From: Verrucomicrobiota bacterium
GTDB lineage: Bacteria > Verrucomicrobiota > Verrucomicrobiae > Chthoniobacterales > UBA10450
Assembly (NCBI GenBank): GCA_003219495.1
Contig: QHOZ01000100.1
Coordinates: 1-6,645, forward strand
DNA: 6,645 nucleotides
Reading direction: 5' to 3'
This document shows, piece after piece, positions 1-6,216 of this stretch. A model generated the notes under the pieces. The model was not told the DNA's origin and searched no databases. It worked only from the letters and a program-made list of their open reading frames with translations. The stretch's first letter is position 1. The number at the start of each line of letters is the position of its first letter. The translations under genes were made by a program, and so were the position numbers.

Positions 1-325
1 TATCGGGCCCGCGCCGATGCAGCGCGGATTTTCCAAACAAACTTGTGCGGTAGCCCGCGGCACGGATCGCCGCCATCCAATTCGGCGTTCTCTCCGGCAA
101 CTCGTACGGGCAATTGTCCCAAACGCCGGTGTCGTGCGGGTAACGTCCAACCGCGAGCGATATCCGCGACGGCAAGCAGACCGGCGAGTTGGTCACGCAA
201 TTTGAAAATCGAACGCCTTCACGCGCGATGCGGTCGATGTTCGGCGTCTTCACCCAATTGCCGGTGCAACCGAGCGCATCCGCGCGAAGCTGATCGCACA
301 TCACGAACAAAATATTTGGCTTCAT
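1..325 (-). CDS. Sulfatase family protein, N-terminal part (cut by window edge)
   Basis: Likely hydrolyses a sulfate ester using a formylglycine made from a cysteine. Only residues 1-108 are present; the gene runs off the left edge. The protein opens MKPNILFVMCDQLRADALG, the usual first strand and metal-binding Asp of sulfatases (D11, with Q12 in the second-Asp position). The sulfatase signature C-x-P-S-R is C50-L-P-S-R54, so C50 is the residue expected to be converted to formylglycine. TPNIDRIAREG (27-37) and GRYPHDTGVWDN (60-71) also fit the family. In the later block usually written G-K-x-H, the sequence is G98-K-S-A-L-H103, so the expected His is Ala. No signal peptide precedes the core, so as read the enzyme is cytoplasmic. 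Its ATG overlaps the TGA of the upstream sulfotransferase by four bases, and no Shine-Dalgarno is visible, which fits translational coupling. The family is secure; the substrate is unknown. A phosphodiesterase-like member of the same superfamily is possible. Confidence 0.9.
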   Translation of the reverse strand, partial: MKPNILFVMCDQLRADALGCTGNWVKTPNIDRIAREGVRFSNCVTNSPVCLPSRISLAVGRYPHDTGVWDNCPYELPERTPNWMAAIRAAGYRTSLFGKSALHRRGPD

Positions 326-1389
326 TTGCGGCGGGCTGGCTTAAACAACGAGCGAAAACGATCGCGCCGATTACGTCGCGCGTAAATCGCATCCGCGTGC
401 TTTCGAAAATCCGCGTAACCGGCGGAATCGTAGAATTCCGGCAAGTTGCAATAAAGATCGGAGCTCGTATTCGCGTCGAGCTCGAGCAGAGTCGAACCGT
501 TGCGACCGATTGCCGATAAAAGCCGGCGATTTGAATCGTCGAACCGATTTCGCAATCGAGCGAGATCCGCTTCGGAGAGAATGCTGCGCGTTTCGTGGAC
601 GCCAAGCTTGCGCGAAGCTTTTTCGCCGGCCATTCGCCGCCGGAGAAATTCTTCGTACGTGATTGGCTTTTTTAATTCGAGCAGGTACGCCAATTCGAAG
701 ATATTCAGCGAGACCTGCGCGCGGTCGATGTCGATCAAATCGGGCGCCGCTTCGAAACCGGCGGCATTTAAGAAAGCGGAGAACACGTCGGAAGCGACCT
801 CGACGTAAAAGATGATTGTGCAGTTTCCGAACGCGTTTTTCCAAGCTTCGTAATGCGCAAACCAATCCGGGCGGCAAAAACGTTCGCCGGCGGTGTCGCA
901 GAGTTGCGCAACGAAATCGCTCATCGAGCGATGCTCTTCGCTCGTTTTCACCATTTGATTGAAATACGAATCAATCCAGCGGTCCTGTCGCCGAACAAAA
1001 AGGATCACAACGATGGCGATGTCGTTTGGCAGCAGCTCGCGCAAACGCGCGGCGTGATTGGGCCGGAAATTCTCCGCCGAAAGCACGACTGATTCGGAAT
1101 CTCGTTTCCAGTCGCGCAAAAGATCGGCGACTAGCTTCGTTGGATTCAGCTCGCTGTGCTCGATCTCGGGAAATGCGCGTTCGAAAGTTAACGACGGCCG
1201 TTCGCTCAGCGCGGTCGCGAGAAGCTTCGCGTTGCCGGCCATCGCCGCGACTTGCGGCAGCACCGGCACGAAAATTCCGCGTGCGCGCAAGCGCTCCGAA
1301 TTGGCGCGAAGCCGGCGTTGCAAATAAGTCGACGCGGTCTTTGGCGCACCGACGTGAAGAACGATACGCGGATTGCTCGCGGCGTTCAC
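322..1389 (-). CDS. PAPS-dependent sulfotransferase-like protein
   Basis: A 355-residue protein predicted to transfer a sulfo group from PAPS to a hydroxyl or amino acceptor, probably a carbohydrate, in the cytoplasm. The 5'-phosphosulfate-binding loop is visible near the start as GAPKTASTYLQ (residues 14-24, K17 the likely catalytic lysine). A plausible 3'-phosphate-binding segment is VRRQDRWIDSYFNQ (132-145, R133 and S141). There is no signal peptide or membrane helix. The start is GTG (1389-1387), supported by a GAAGG Shine-Dalgarno seven bases upstream and by the P-loop beginning at the expected distance. The GTG overlaps the TGA of the glycosyltransferase-like gene (GTGA), and its own TGA overlaps the sulfatase ATG (ATGA), so it is the middle gene of a coupled three-gene operon. 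The sequence differs clearly from the other sulfotransferase at 2189-2956, so the two are not a recent duplication. The acceptor cannot be read from the sequence. Confidence 0.85.
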   Translation of the reverse strand: MNAASNPRIVLHVGAPKTASTYLQRRLRANSERLRARGIFVPVLPQVAAMAGNAKLLATALSERPSLTFERAFPEIEHSELNPTKLVADLLRDWKRDSESVVLSAENFRPNHAARLRELLPNDIAIVVILFVRRQDRWIDSYFNQMVKTSEEHRSMSDFVAQLCDTAGERFCRPDWFAHYEAWKNAFGNCTIIFYVEVASDVFSAFLNAAGFEAAPDLIDIDRAQVSLNIFELAYLLELKKPITYEEFLRRRMAGEKASRKLGVHETRSILSEADLARLRNRFDDSNRRLLSAIGRNGSTLLELDANTSSDLYCNLPEFYDSAGYADFRKHADAIYARRNRRDRFRSLFKPARRK

Positions 1390-2123
1390 GACGGAACCTT
1401 CACCGCCTTCACCAGTTTGCCCTTTTCATAGCGATGAAGATAACCCGGCTCGAGCGAGGCCGCGTTTTTCGGCAACGGTTCGTACGAATGCCAAATGCGA
1501 ATGGAGCCGCTGATCAGTTCGCCGAAGCCGCGATAGTTAAAGCTTGGCGAAAGCGTGTAGGGATTAAAATTTTCCAGCTCGATCGCGAGACTCAAATAAG
1601 TCTGATCGCTCCAAATCCGGTCGGCATATTTTTGCGCGAGCGCTAATGCGCGATCCAGGACTGCGCGCACGCGCGGATCCTGCGGTGTGCAAAACACCAC
1701 GCCGGAATTGTAAATCATTTGCCCGCGCGGTGTGACGCCTTCCTTCAACATCACTTCGCGAAAATCCCGGAAATCAGCGAGCGAATAATGCGGCGCCGGA
1801 ACGAGCGCCATCCCGTGTTGCTCCGCTTTTTCAAAACCGAGCGAGACGTCATCGATCACGCGCGTATCGGCGTCGATCAACAGCACGTTCTCGAGTTCAT
1901 CCGGCAGCGAAGCGAAGAGCTCGAGTTTCCGCGCTTTGCCGGAGAGGCGGCATTCGCGTCGCACGATGTCGATCTTCGCCGGAAGTGTTTTCGTTGCGGT
2001 CGAATCGTCCGTCAGGAGGAACATTGGATAATCGGGAAATCGACTCTCGCGAATGCAGTCGCTGACAAGGGCGACGTGCTTTTCGCCCCATGCAGGAAAC
2101 ACGATCGAGCGCTTGTTTTTCAT
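1386..2123 (-). CDS. Glycosyltransferase-like protein (GT-A fold, GT8-like)
   Basis: A 245-residue protein predicted to use a nucleotide-sugar donor. Features typical of GT-A, GT8-like enzymes are present: an N-terminal strand (RSIVFPAWG, 5-13), a KARKLELF segment (63-70) leading into LLIDADTRV (81-89) with the metal/nucleotide DxD as D84-A-D86, an acceptor-side YNSGVVF block (138-144), and D173-Q174-T near the end, followed by a conserved-looking SFNYRG. There is no signal peptide, so it should act in the cytoplasm or at the membrane face. I chose the ATG at 2123 because the core strand follows it at once. An in-frame ATG at 2207 would add 28 Arg/Pro-rich residues lying in the divergent gene's territory. 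It is first in the operon with the sulfotransferase and sulfatase, suggesting it builds or extends the glycan that is then sulfated. Donor and acceptor are unknown. The family call is by motif only. Confidence 0.75.
   Translation of the reverse strand: MKNKRSIVFPAWGEKHVALVSDCIRESRFPDYPMFLLTDDSTATKTLPAKIDIVRRECRLSGKARKLELFASLPDELENVLLIDADTRVIDDVSLGFEKAEQHGMALVPAPHYSLADFRDFREVMLKEGVTPRGQMIYNSGVVFCTPQDPRVRAVLDRALALAQKYADRIWSDQTYLSLAIELENFNPYTLSPSFNYRGFGELISGSIRIWHSYEPLPKNAASLEPGYLHRYEKGKLVKAVKVPS
1397..1401 (-). promoter_or_regulatory. Shine-Dalgarno GAAGG of the GTG-started sulfotransferase
   Basis: Read on the minus strand, GAAGG lies seven bases before the GTG at 1389-1387, inside the end of the glycosyltransferase-like gene. 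It supports the non-ATG start. None of the other internal genes in this window has so clear a site. Confidence 0.55.
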
Positions 2124-2188
2124 CGATATCCGGAAATTGCCGCCGCGCAGGATATTGCTCAGCGGCGTTCGCCGTGGCAAGTGTCGGC
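2124..2188. promoter_or_regulatory. Divergent intergenic region between glycosyltransferase-like and sulfotransferase genes
   Basis: This 65-base gap is the only place from which both the minus-strand operon and the plus-strand sulfotransferase could be transcribed, so promoters in it (or overlapping the 5' ends) are inferred from the layout. On the minus strand a TTGCCA box is followed at about 17 bases by CAATAT, a poor match to a sigma-70 -10. I found no convincing plus-strand pair and no clear inverted repeat. Confidence 0.35.
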
Positions 2189-2956
2189 GTGGCGCAATCG
2201 GCTCCAATCGTAATCGGCGCGACGGGCGGCTCGGGCACCCGGGTACTCGCGCGCATCGCCAGGCTTGCCGGCTACAATCTCGGCAGCAATGTCAATTCCG
2301 CAGAGGATGCGCTCGAGTTCTACACATTTTTCGACGTCTGGGTGGATCGATTCTTCTCCGCGCAACAATCAGGAAAAACGCTGACCCCGTGGGAATCGGC
2401 GCGGCTGATGGAAAATTTTTACGCCGCGCTCGCGCGCCACATTCCGGAAGCCGAGCGGCGGGGCACGCTCTGGGGATGGAAAGCTCCGCGAAGCATTTAT
2501 TTGCTGCCGTTTCTTCACGGAGAATGTGCGCACCTGAAATTCATTCATCTTATTCGGGACGGGCGCGACATGGCGCTTTCGTCCAATCAAAATCAACTTC
2601 GCAAACACGGGGCCGCTGTTTTGAGCTGGCGGGAACGACTCCTTAATTCAACGGCCGAGCGTTCGATCTTGTTGTGGCAGAAGGTCAATCTGCGCGCGGC
2701 GGATTTCGGCGAATTCCAAATGCCGCAAAATTATTTATGCGTGCGCTTCGAGGATCTTTGCCGCGAACCGATCGAGACCGTGACGAGAATCGCGAATTTT
2801 CTAGAAGCGAAGATCGACATCGAGACGATCGCGCGAAATGAAATCACTCCGCCACAAACGCTTGGCCGGTGGCGTGATCGGTCGCCGCGCTTGATTGCGA
2901 AATTAGAGCGCGCGGGCGCGGAAGGGCTTCGCCGATTTGGATATTCGCCGTCGTAG
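2189..2956 (+). CDS. Sulfotransferase family protein
   Basis: A protein of about 255 residues predicted to transfer sulfate from PAPS. The 5'-phosphosulfate loop is GATGGSGTRV (residues 10-19), a glycine-rich version seen in bacterial sulfotransferases. WGWKAPR (95-101) and HLIRDGRDMALSS (120-132; R123 and S131 the likely 3'-phosphate contacts) complete the cofactor site, and VRFEDLCREP follows in the C-terminal half, as usual. There is no signal peptide. The start is uncertain. GTG at 2189 puts the P-loop strand right after the start, as in relatives; GTG at 2174 is an alternative. ATG at 2090 would overlap the divergent gene and add unconserved Cys/Arg-rich sequence. No good Shine-Dalgarno is seen before any of them. 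It is divergent from the sulfation operon and lies 98 bases before ctaD in the same direction, with no clear terminator, so some read-through into the oxidase genes is possible. Confidence 0.82.
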   Translation: MAQSAPIVIGATGGSGTRVLARIARLAGYNLGSNVNSAEDALEFYTFFDVWVDRFFSAQQSGKTLTPWESARLMENFYAALARHIPEAERRGTLWGWKAPRSIYLLPFLHGECAHLKFIHLIRDGRDMALSSNQNQLRKHGAAVLSWRERLLNSTAERSILLWQKVNLRAADFGEFQMPQNYLCVRFEDLCREPIETVTRIANFLEAKIDIETIARNEITPPQTLGRWRDRSPRLIAKLERAGAEGLRRFGYSPS

Positions 2957-3054
2957 CGCCGCCTTACGGCCAATTTGCGATCCAATTTCGATCAATTTCT
3001 GACTTTGCAATGAGGCTTTCTCTTTCGATATTGGAAGGCTAACTTTTTCCGCGA
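2957..3054 (+). promoter_or_regulatory. Upstream region of the oxidase operon
   Basis: This 98-base stretch precedes ctaD and is the natural site for the operon promoter. It is more A/T-rich than the genes. A weak candidate pair is TTGCAA (3005-3010) and GATATT (3027-3032) with a 16-base spacer, each matching four of six sigma-70 consensus positions. GGAAGG (3033-3038) is Shine-Dalgarno-like but 16 bases from the ATG, rather far. Three CAATTT copies lie further upstream. Confidence 0.4.
2971..2998. repeat. Three direct CAATTT copies upstream of ctaD
   Basis: CAATTT occurs at 2971-2976, 2983-2988 and 2993-2998, with starts 12 and 10 bases apart, close to one helical turn each. The second and third sit in near-identical contexts (GAT, then an extra C in the second only, then CAATTTC). 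This could be an operator for a regulator, an A/T-rich promoter element, or chance in A/T-rich DNA. Confidence 0.35.
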
Positions 3055-4992
3055 ATGGACGCTTCTACCACTTTCGAAACGCATCACGATCCGCACGCGC
3101 ACGGCGAGCACGAACATCACGAGCTCGGTTTTTGGCGAAAATACATTTTCTCCACCGACCACAAGGTGATCGGAATTCAATACGGCATCTGCGGCCTTAT
3201 TTTCCTATTTCTCGGATTCAACTTGATGATGCTGATGCGCTGGCAATTAGCGTATCCGGGCAAGCTCGTTCCTGGCATCGGTCCGATCGTTCTCGGCATT
3301 CAGCATTTCCTTGAGGCCCACCAGGCCGCTGCCGGACATTTCGATTCGTGGTTTTGGTTGCGAGGTCTGATCAGCCCGTTCACGAACGGGGTAATGACAC
3401 CTGAGGGTTACAATTCCCTCGGCGCCATGCACGGCACGATCATGATCTTCCTCGGCGTCGTGCCGGTGGCGTTCGCGGCGTTCGGAAATTTCGTCGTGCC
3501 GCTGCAAATCGGCGCGCCCGACATGACGTTCCCGAAAGTGAATGCCGCGAGTTTCTGGGCATTCGGAGTTGGCGGCATCATCATGTTGGCCAGCTTTTTT
3601 GTTCCGGGCGGCGCGGCCAAGGGTGGTTGGACTTCGTACACGCCGTTGTCCGATATTTCTGACAAGGGACCGGGCTTTCATCCATTTTTTAACGGCCAAA
3701 CGCTGTGGCTGCTCGGCTTCATCTTTCTGATTACTTCCTCGCTCCTCGGGGCGGTGAATTTTATCACCACCATCATTCAACTCCGCGCCAAAGGACTGAC
3801 CTGGATGCGGCTCCCGTTCTTTGTTTGGTGCCAACTCGTCACCGCGTTTCTGTTGTTGTTGGCTTTTCCACCGCTCGTAGCGGCGATCGTGATGCAATTG
3901 ATGGATCGCTCCGCGGGCACCAGTTTCTTTTTACCGGGGGGGATGATCATAAACGGCCAGCCGGCGCACATTAGCGGCGGCGGCAGTCCATTGCTTTGGC
4001 AGCATCTCTTTTGGTTTCTCGGCCACCCGGAAGTTTACGTTTTGATTCTGCCCGCGTTCGGGATCGTCGCTGAAATCCTGGCGAACAATTCTCGCAAACC
4101 GCTTTGGGGTTACAAATCGCTCGTCTTCTCCGTGCTCGTGCTCGGATTTCTTTCCTTCATCGTCTGGGCGCATCACATGTGGCTCACTGGAATGGGCTCA
4201 ACCGTGAGCGCGTTTTTCCAAACCACGACGATCATCATTTCGATTCCGTCGGTCATTATTCTGAGCGCGTTTTTCATTTCGCTTTGGGGCGGCTCGATTC
4301 GTTTCAACGTCCCGATGCTGTGGGTCGCCGCGTTCCTGCCCATGTTTGGAATCGGCGGACTCACCGGTATTCCGCTCGCCTTTAATTCAGCCGATCTCTT
4401 TCTGCACGACACTTACTATGTGATCGCGCACTTTCATTACATCGTCGCACCGGGAACGATCTTCGCGCTCTTCGCCGGTGTTTATTATTGGTACCCGAAA
4501 GCGACCGGTCGAATGATGAGCGAGTTCTGGGGCAAAGTGCATTTCTGGCCCTCGCTCATCTGCATGAATGTAATTTTCCTGCCGATGTTTTTGCAGGGAA
4601 TGCTCGGCATGCACCGGCGCTGGTACGATGGCGGGCAAGGTTGGACGCTCTCCGGGGAGCACATTTGGGGACTGACCGGTTTTCAATGGAACACGCCGAT
4701 CTCATGGGCGGCATGGATCATGGGCGTCGCGCAAATTCCATTCATCATCAATTTCTTTTGGAGCATCAAGCACGGCAAAAAGGTCGACGACAATCCCTGG
4801 CAGGCGACCACGCTCGAGTGGACGGCTCCGAATCGCCCGCCTCACGGGAATTTCGTGACCACGCCGGTCGCTTATCGCGGACCGTATGAGTACAGCCTGC
4901 CGGGACGCGATAAAGATTTCACGATGCAAAACGAACCGGTGGAGCCCGCTGAACGCTCACGCCGAATGGCCGAACCCGCGCTGACGCATTAG
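3055..4992 (+). CDS. ctaD: Cytochrome c oxidase subunit I
   Basis: Catalytic subunit of a heme-copper terminal oxidase: reduces O2 to water and pumps protons across the inner membrane. At 645 residues it is longer than the usual 530-560. Ligands visible: H126 (MHGTIMIF) and H461 for the low-spin heme; H459 for the high-spin heme; H324, H373 and H374 for CuB (HPEVY and WAHHM); Y328 for the His-Tyr crosslink; H451-D452 for the Mg site; RR in MHRRW for heme propionates. The D-channel Asp is D156 (IGAPDM), and E326 in HPEVY marks the A1-type proton relay. By ungapped alignment the K-channel Lys is I402. Oddities: a seven-His N-terminus (residues 10-22), about 41 extra residues between helices 1 and 2, and about 12 extra before HPEVY. 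It is first in an operon with ctaE, 3 bases downstream. The ATG is chosen because a stop lies in frame at 3040. Confidence 0.98.
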   Translation: MDASTTFETHHDPHAHGEHEHHELGFWRKYIFSTDHKVIGIQYGICGLIFLFLGFNLMMLMRWQLAYPGKLVPGIGPIVLGIQHFLEAHQAAAGHFDSWFWLRGLISPFTNGVMTPEGYNSLGAMHGTIMIFLGVVPVAFAAFGNFVVPLQIGAPDMTFPKVNAASFWAFGVGGIIMLASFFVPGGAAKGGWTSYTPLSDISDKGPGFHPFFNGQTLWLLGFIFLITSSLLGAVNFITTIIQLRAKGLTWMRLPFFVWCQLVTAFLLLLAFPPLVAAIVMQLMDRSAGTSFFLPGGMIINGQPAHISGGGSPLLWQHLFWFLGHPEVYVLILPAFGIVAEILANNSRKPLWGYKSLVFSVLVLGFLSFIVWAHHMWLTGMGSTVSAFFQTTTIIISIPSVIILSAFFISLWGGSIRFNVPMLWVAAFLPMFGIGGLTGIPLAFNSADLFLHDTYYVIAHFHYIVAPGTIFALFAGVYYWYPKATGRMMSEFWGKVHFWPSLICMNVIFLPMFLQGMLGMHRRWYDGGQGWTLSGEHIWGLTGFQWNTPISWAAWIMGVAQIPFIINFFWSIKHGKKVDDNPWQATTLEWTAPNRPPHGNFVTTPVAYRGPYEYSLPGRDKDFTMQNEPVEPAERSRRMAEPALTH

Positions 4993-4995
4993 ACG

Positions 4996-5871
4996 ATGGA
5001 AATTCCGTATACAATTTCCACGCGGCCGGACACCGGTCTTTGGAACGCAAAGATCGGCATCTGGCTGTTTCTCGCGTCCGAAGTGATGCTCTTTGGCGGA
5101 TTATTTTCCGCTTACGTTTTCTTGCGCCTCGACGCTCAACCCGGCGAATGGCCGCACGGTCTGCTCAACGTGCCCGTGGGCACAATGAATACTGCGATCC
5201 TGATCGCATCTTCCGTCACCGTCGTGCTGGCGTGGGCCGCGCTGAAAATGCGCCGTTATCGCGCTTATTGGTGGTACATGCTCGCGACAATTTTGTGCGG
5301 CATCATCTTCCTCGTCGTAAAACTTTATTACGAGTGGCCGCAGAAGTTTAACCACTTCGGTGCGTTCATTAAAAAGGAAGCGCTCGAAAAGTACGAGCCC
5401 TATCTCGGCAACCATCGCCAGGAAGAAAAAGGATTGGAACCGCGGATCGAGATCACCGGGCATTTGGAAAATCACGAGGCGCTCCACGATCCAAACATCA
5501 AAGAGTATGAGATCGCGGTTGATCCGGTGTTCGCCGATCCCAACAATCCGGCGAACGATCGTCCGCATTTCCTTTACGTTCCGCCGACGGACAAGGTGAT
5601 AAAAATCGAGAAGGAGGATGTGGATCGAATCGATTCGTTCGGTCCATGGCACAGCGCGTATTTCGCGAGCTATTTCACAATCACCGGCCTGCACGGCGCG
5701 CACGTGCTCGGCGGTGTGCTGGTCTTTCTCTACATGTGGCTGCCGGTCAGCAAAAAAGTTTACCAACGCAATCCCGAACATCTCGCCAACCGCGTCGAGG
5801 TTGCCGGACTGTTCTGGCACTTTGTCGATCTTGTCTGGATTTTTGTCTTTCCGCTTTTTTATCTGCTCTAA
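4996..5871 (+). CDS. ctaE: Cytochrome c oxidase subunit III with long hydrophilic insert
   Basis: Non-catalytic membrane subunit that stabilises subunit I and its D-channel proton uptake. It is 291 residues with five predicted helices (about 18-44, 62-84, 91-114, 222-250, 267-291), so it resembles the short form lacking the first two of the seven canonical helices. The conserved helix-1 Glu is E29 (LASEVMLF). KLYYEW (109-114) matches the end of a canonical helix, and YFTITGLHGAHVLGG (226-240) is the family signature. Between these two, where relatives have about ten residues, there is a highly charged stretch of about 100 residues (119-217). It has no Cys and no obvious known domain. From standard topology the insert should face the periplasm. 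Three bases separate it from ctaD and three from the next gene. No Shine-Dalgarno is visible, suggesting translational coupling. Confidence 0.95.
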   Translation: MEIPYTISTRPDTGLWNAKIGIWLFLASEVMLFGGLFSAYVFLRLDAQPGEWPHGLLNVPVGTMNTAILIASSVTVVLAWAALKMRRYRAYWWYMLATILCGIIFLVVKLYYEWPQKFNHFGAFIKKEALEKYEPYLGNHRQEEKGLEPRIEITGHLENHEALHDPNIKEYEIAVDPVFADPNNPANDRPHFLYVPPTDKVIKIEKEDVDRIDSFGPWHSAYFASYFTITGLHGAHVLGGVLVFLYMWLPVSKKVYQRNPEHLANRVEVAGLFWHFVDLVWIFVFPLFYLL

Positions 5872-5874
5872 GCC

Positions 5875-6216
5875 ATGAACAACCCGCCTGATGTCACGCA
5901 AGATCCGAAAGAGTACGAAGAGTACGCGCACGGTGTGCACCAGCACGTGAAGCGTTACGTCATGGTCGGATTGGCGTTGCTCGCGTTCACCGGAATCACG
6001 GTCGCGCTTTCCTACGTCGATTTCGGCACGCGCAAAGCGAACATAGGTGTAGCGATGCTGGTGGCGACGCTCAAAGCCGGACTCGTCGCTGCGATTTTTA
6101 TGCACCTGGCTGCGGAGAAACGACTGATCTACCGCGTGCTGATTTTTACCGGCTTTTTCGTGCTCGGACTTTTCTGGCTAACATTTTTCGCCTGGTACAA
6201 CCCCATTGTTCGTTAA
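5875..6216 (+). CDS. ctaF: Cytochrome c oxidase subunit IV (bacterial type)
   Basis: A small accessory subunit of the oxidase, 113 residues with three predicted membrane helices (about 28-47, 55-78 and 85-108). The segment KAGLVAAIFMHL (67-78), with its lysine and histidine inside helix 2, is the recognisable mark of the prokaryotic subunit IV family found in caa3/aa3 clusters. The N-terminus is hydrophilic and contains Tyr, Glu and His (EYEEYAHGVHQH, 13-24). Its role in other bacteria is assembly or stability of the complex rather than catalysis. It lies three bases after ctaE and abuts the next gene with no gap. The symbol ctaF is by analogy with the Bacillus operon. Confidence 0.88.
   Translation: MNNPPDVTQDPKEYEEYAHGVHQHVKRYVMVGLALLAFTGITVALSYVDFGTRKANIGVAMLVATLKAGLVAAIFMHLAAEKRLIYRVLIFTGFFVLGLFWLTFFAWYNPIVR

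Noticed and set aside
43..605. Open frames on both strands over the sulfatase start and sulfotransferase end
   Set aside because: Composition is Arg/Ser/Ala-rich and they conflict with the sulfatase signature and sulfotransferase motifs read in another frame.
2090..2188. Upstream ATG start for the plus-strand sulfotransferase
   Set aside because: It would overlap the start of the divergent glycosyltransferase-like gene by 34 bases and add Cys/Arg-rich residues ahead of the normal P-loop start, with no Shine-Dalgarno.
2124..2207. 28-residue N-terminal extension of the glycosyltransferase-like protein
   Set aside because: The extension is Arg/Pro-rich and lies in the divergent gene's start region; the ATG at 2123 begins right at the core strand.
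2958..2970. Hairpin GCCG-CCTTA-CGGC as terminator after the sulfotransferase
   Set aside because: The stem is only four pairs and is not followed by a T run, so it does not support a terminator call.
3010..3042. Ten-residue leader peptide (MRLSLSILEG) before ctaD
   Set aside because: No ribosome site, no regulatory residue pattern and no attenuator hairpin nearby; likely chance.
3247..3897. 216-residue minus-strand frame inside ctaD
   Set aside because: Highly charged, low-complexity translation opposite a certain gene; no motif or operon context.
5101..6105. Long minus-strand open frame opposite ctaE and ctaF
   Set aside because: Its product is Arg/His/Asp-rich with no recognisable domain and lies fully against two well-supported oxidase genes; a codon-bias shadow.
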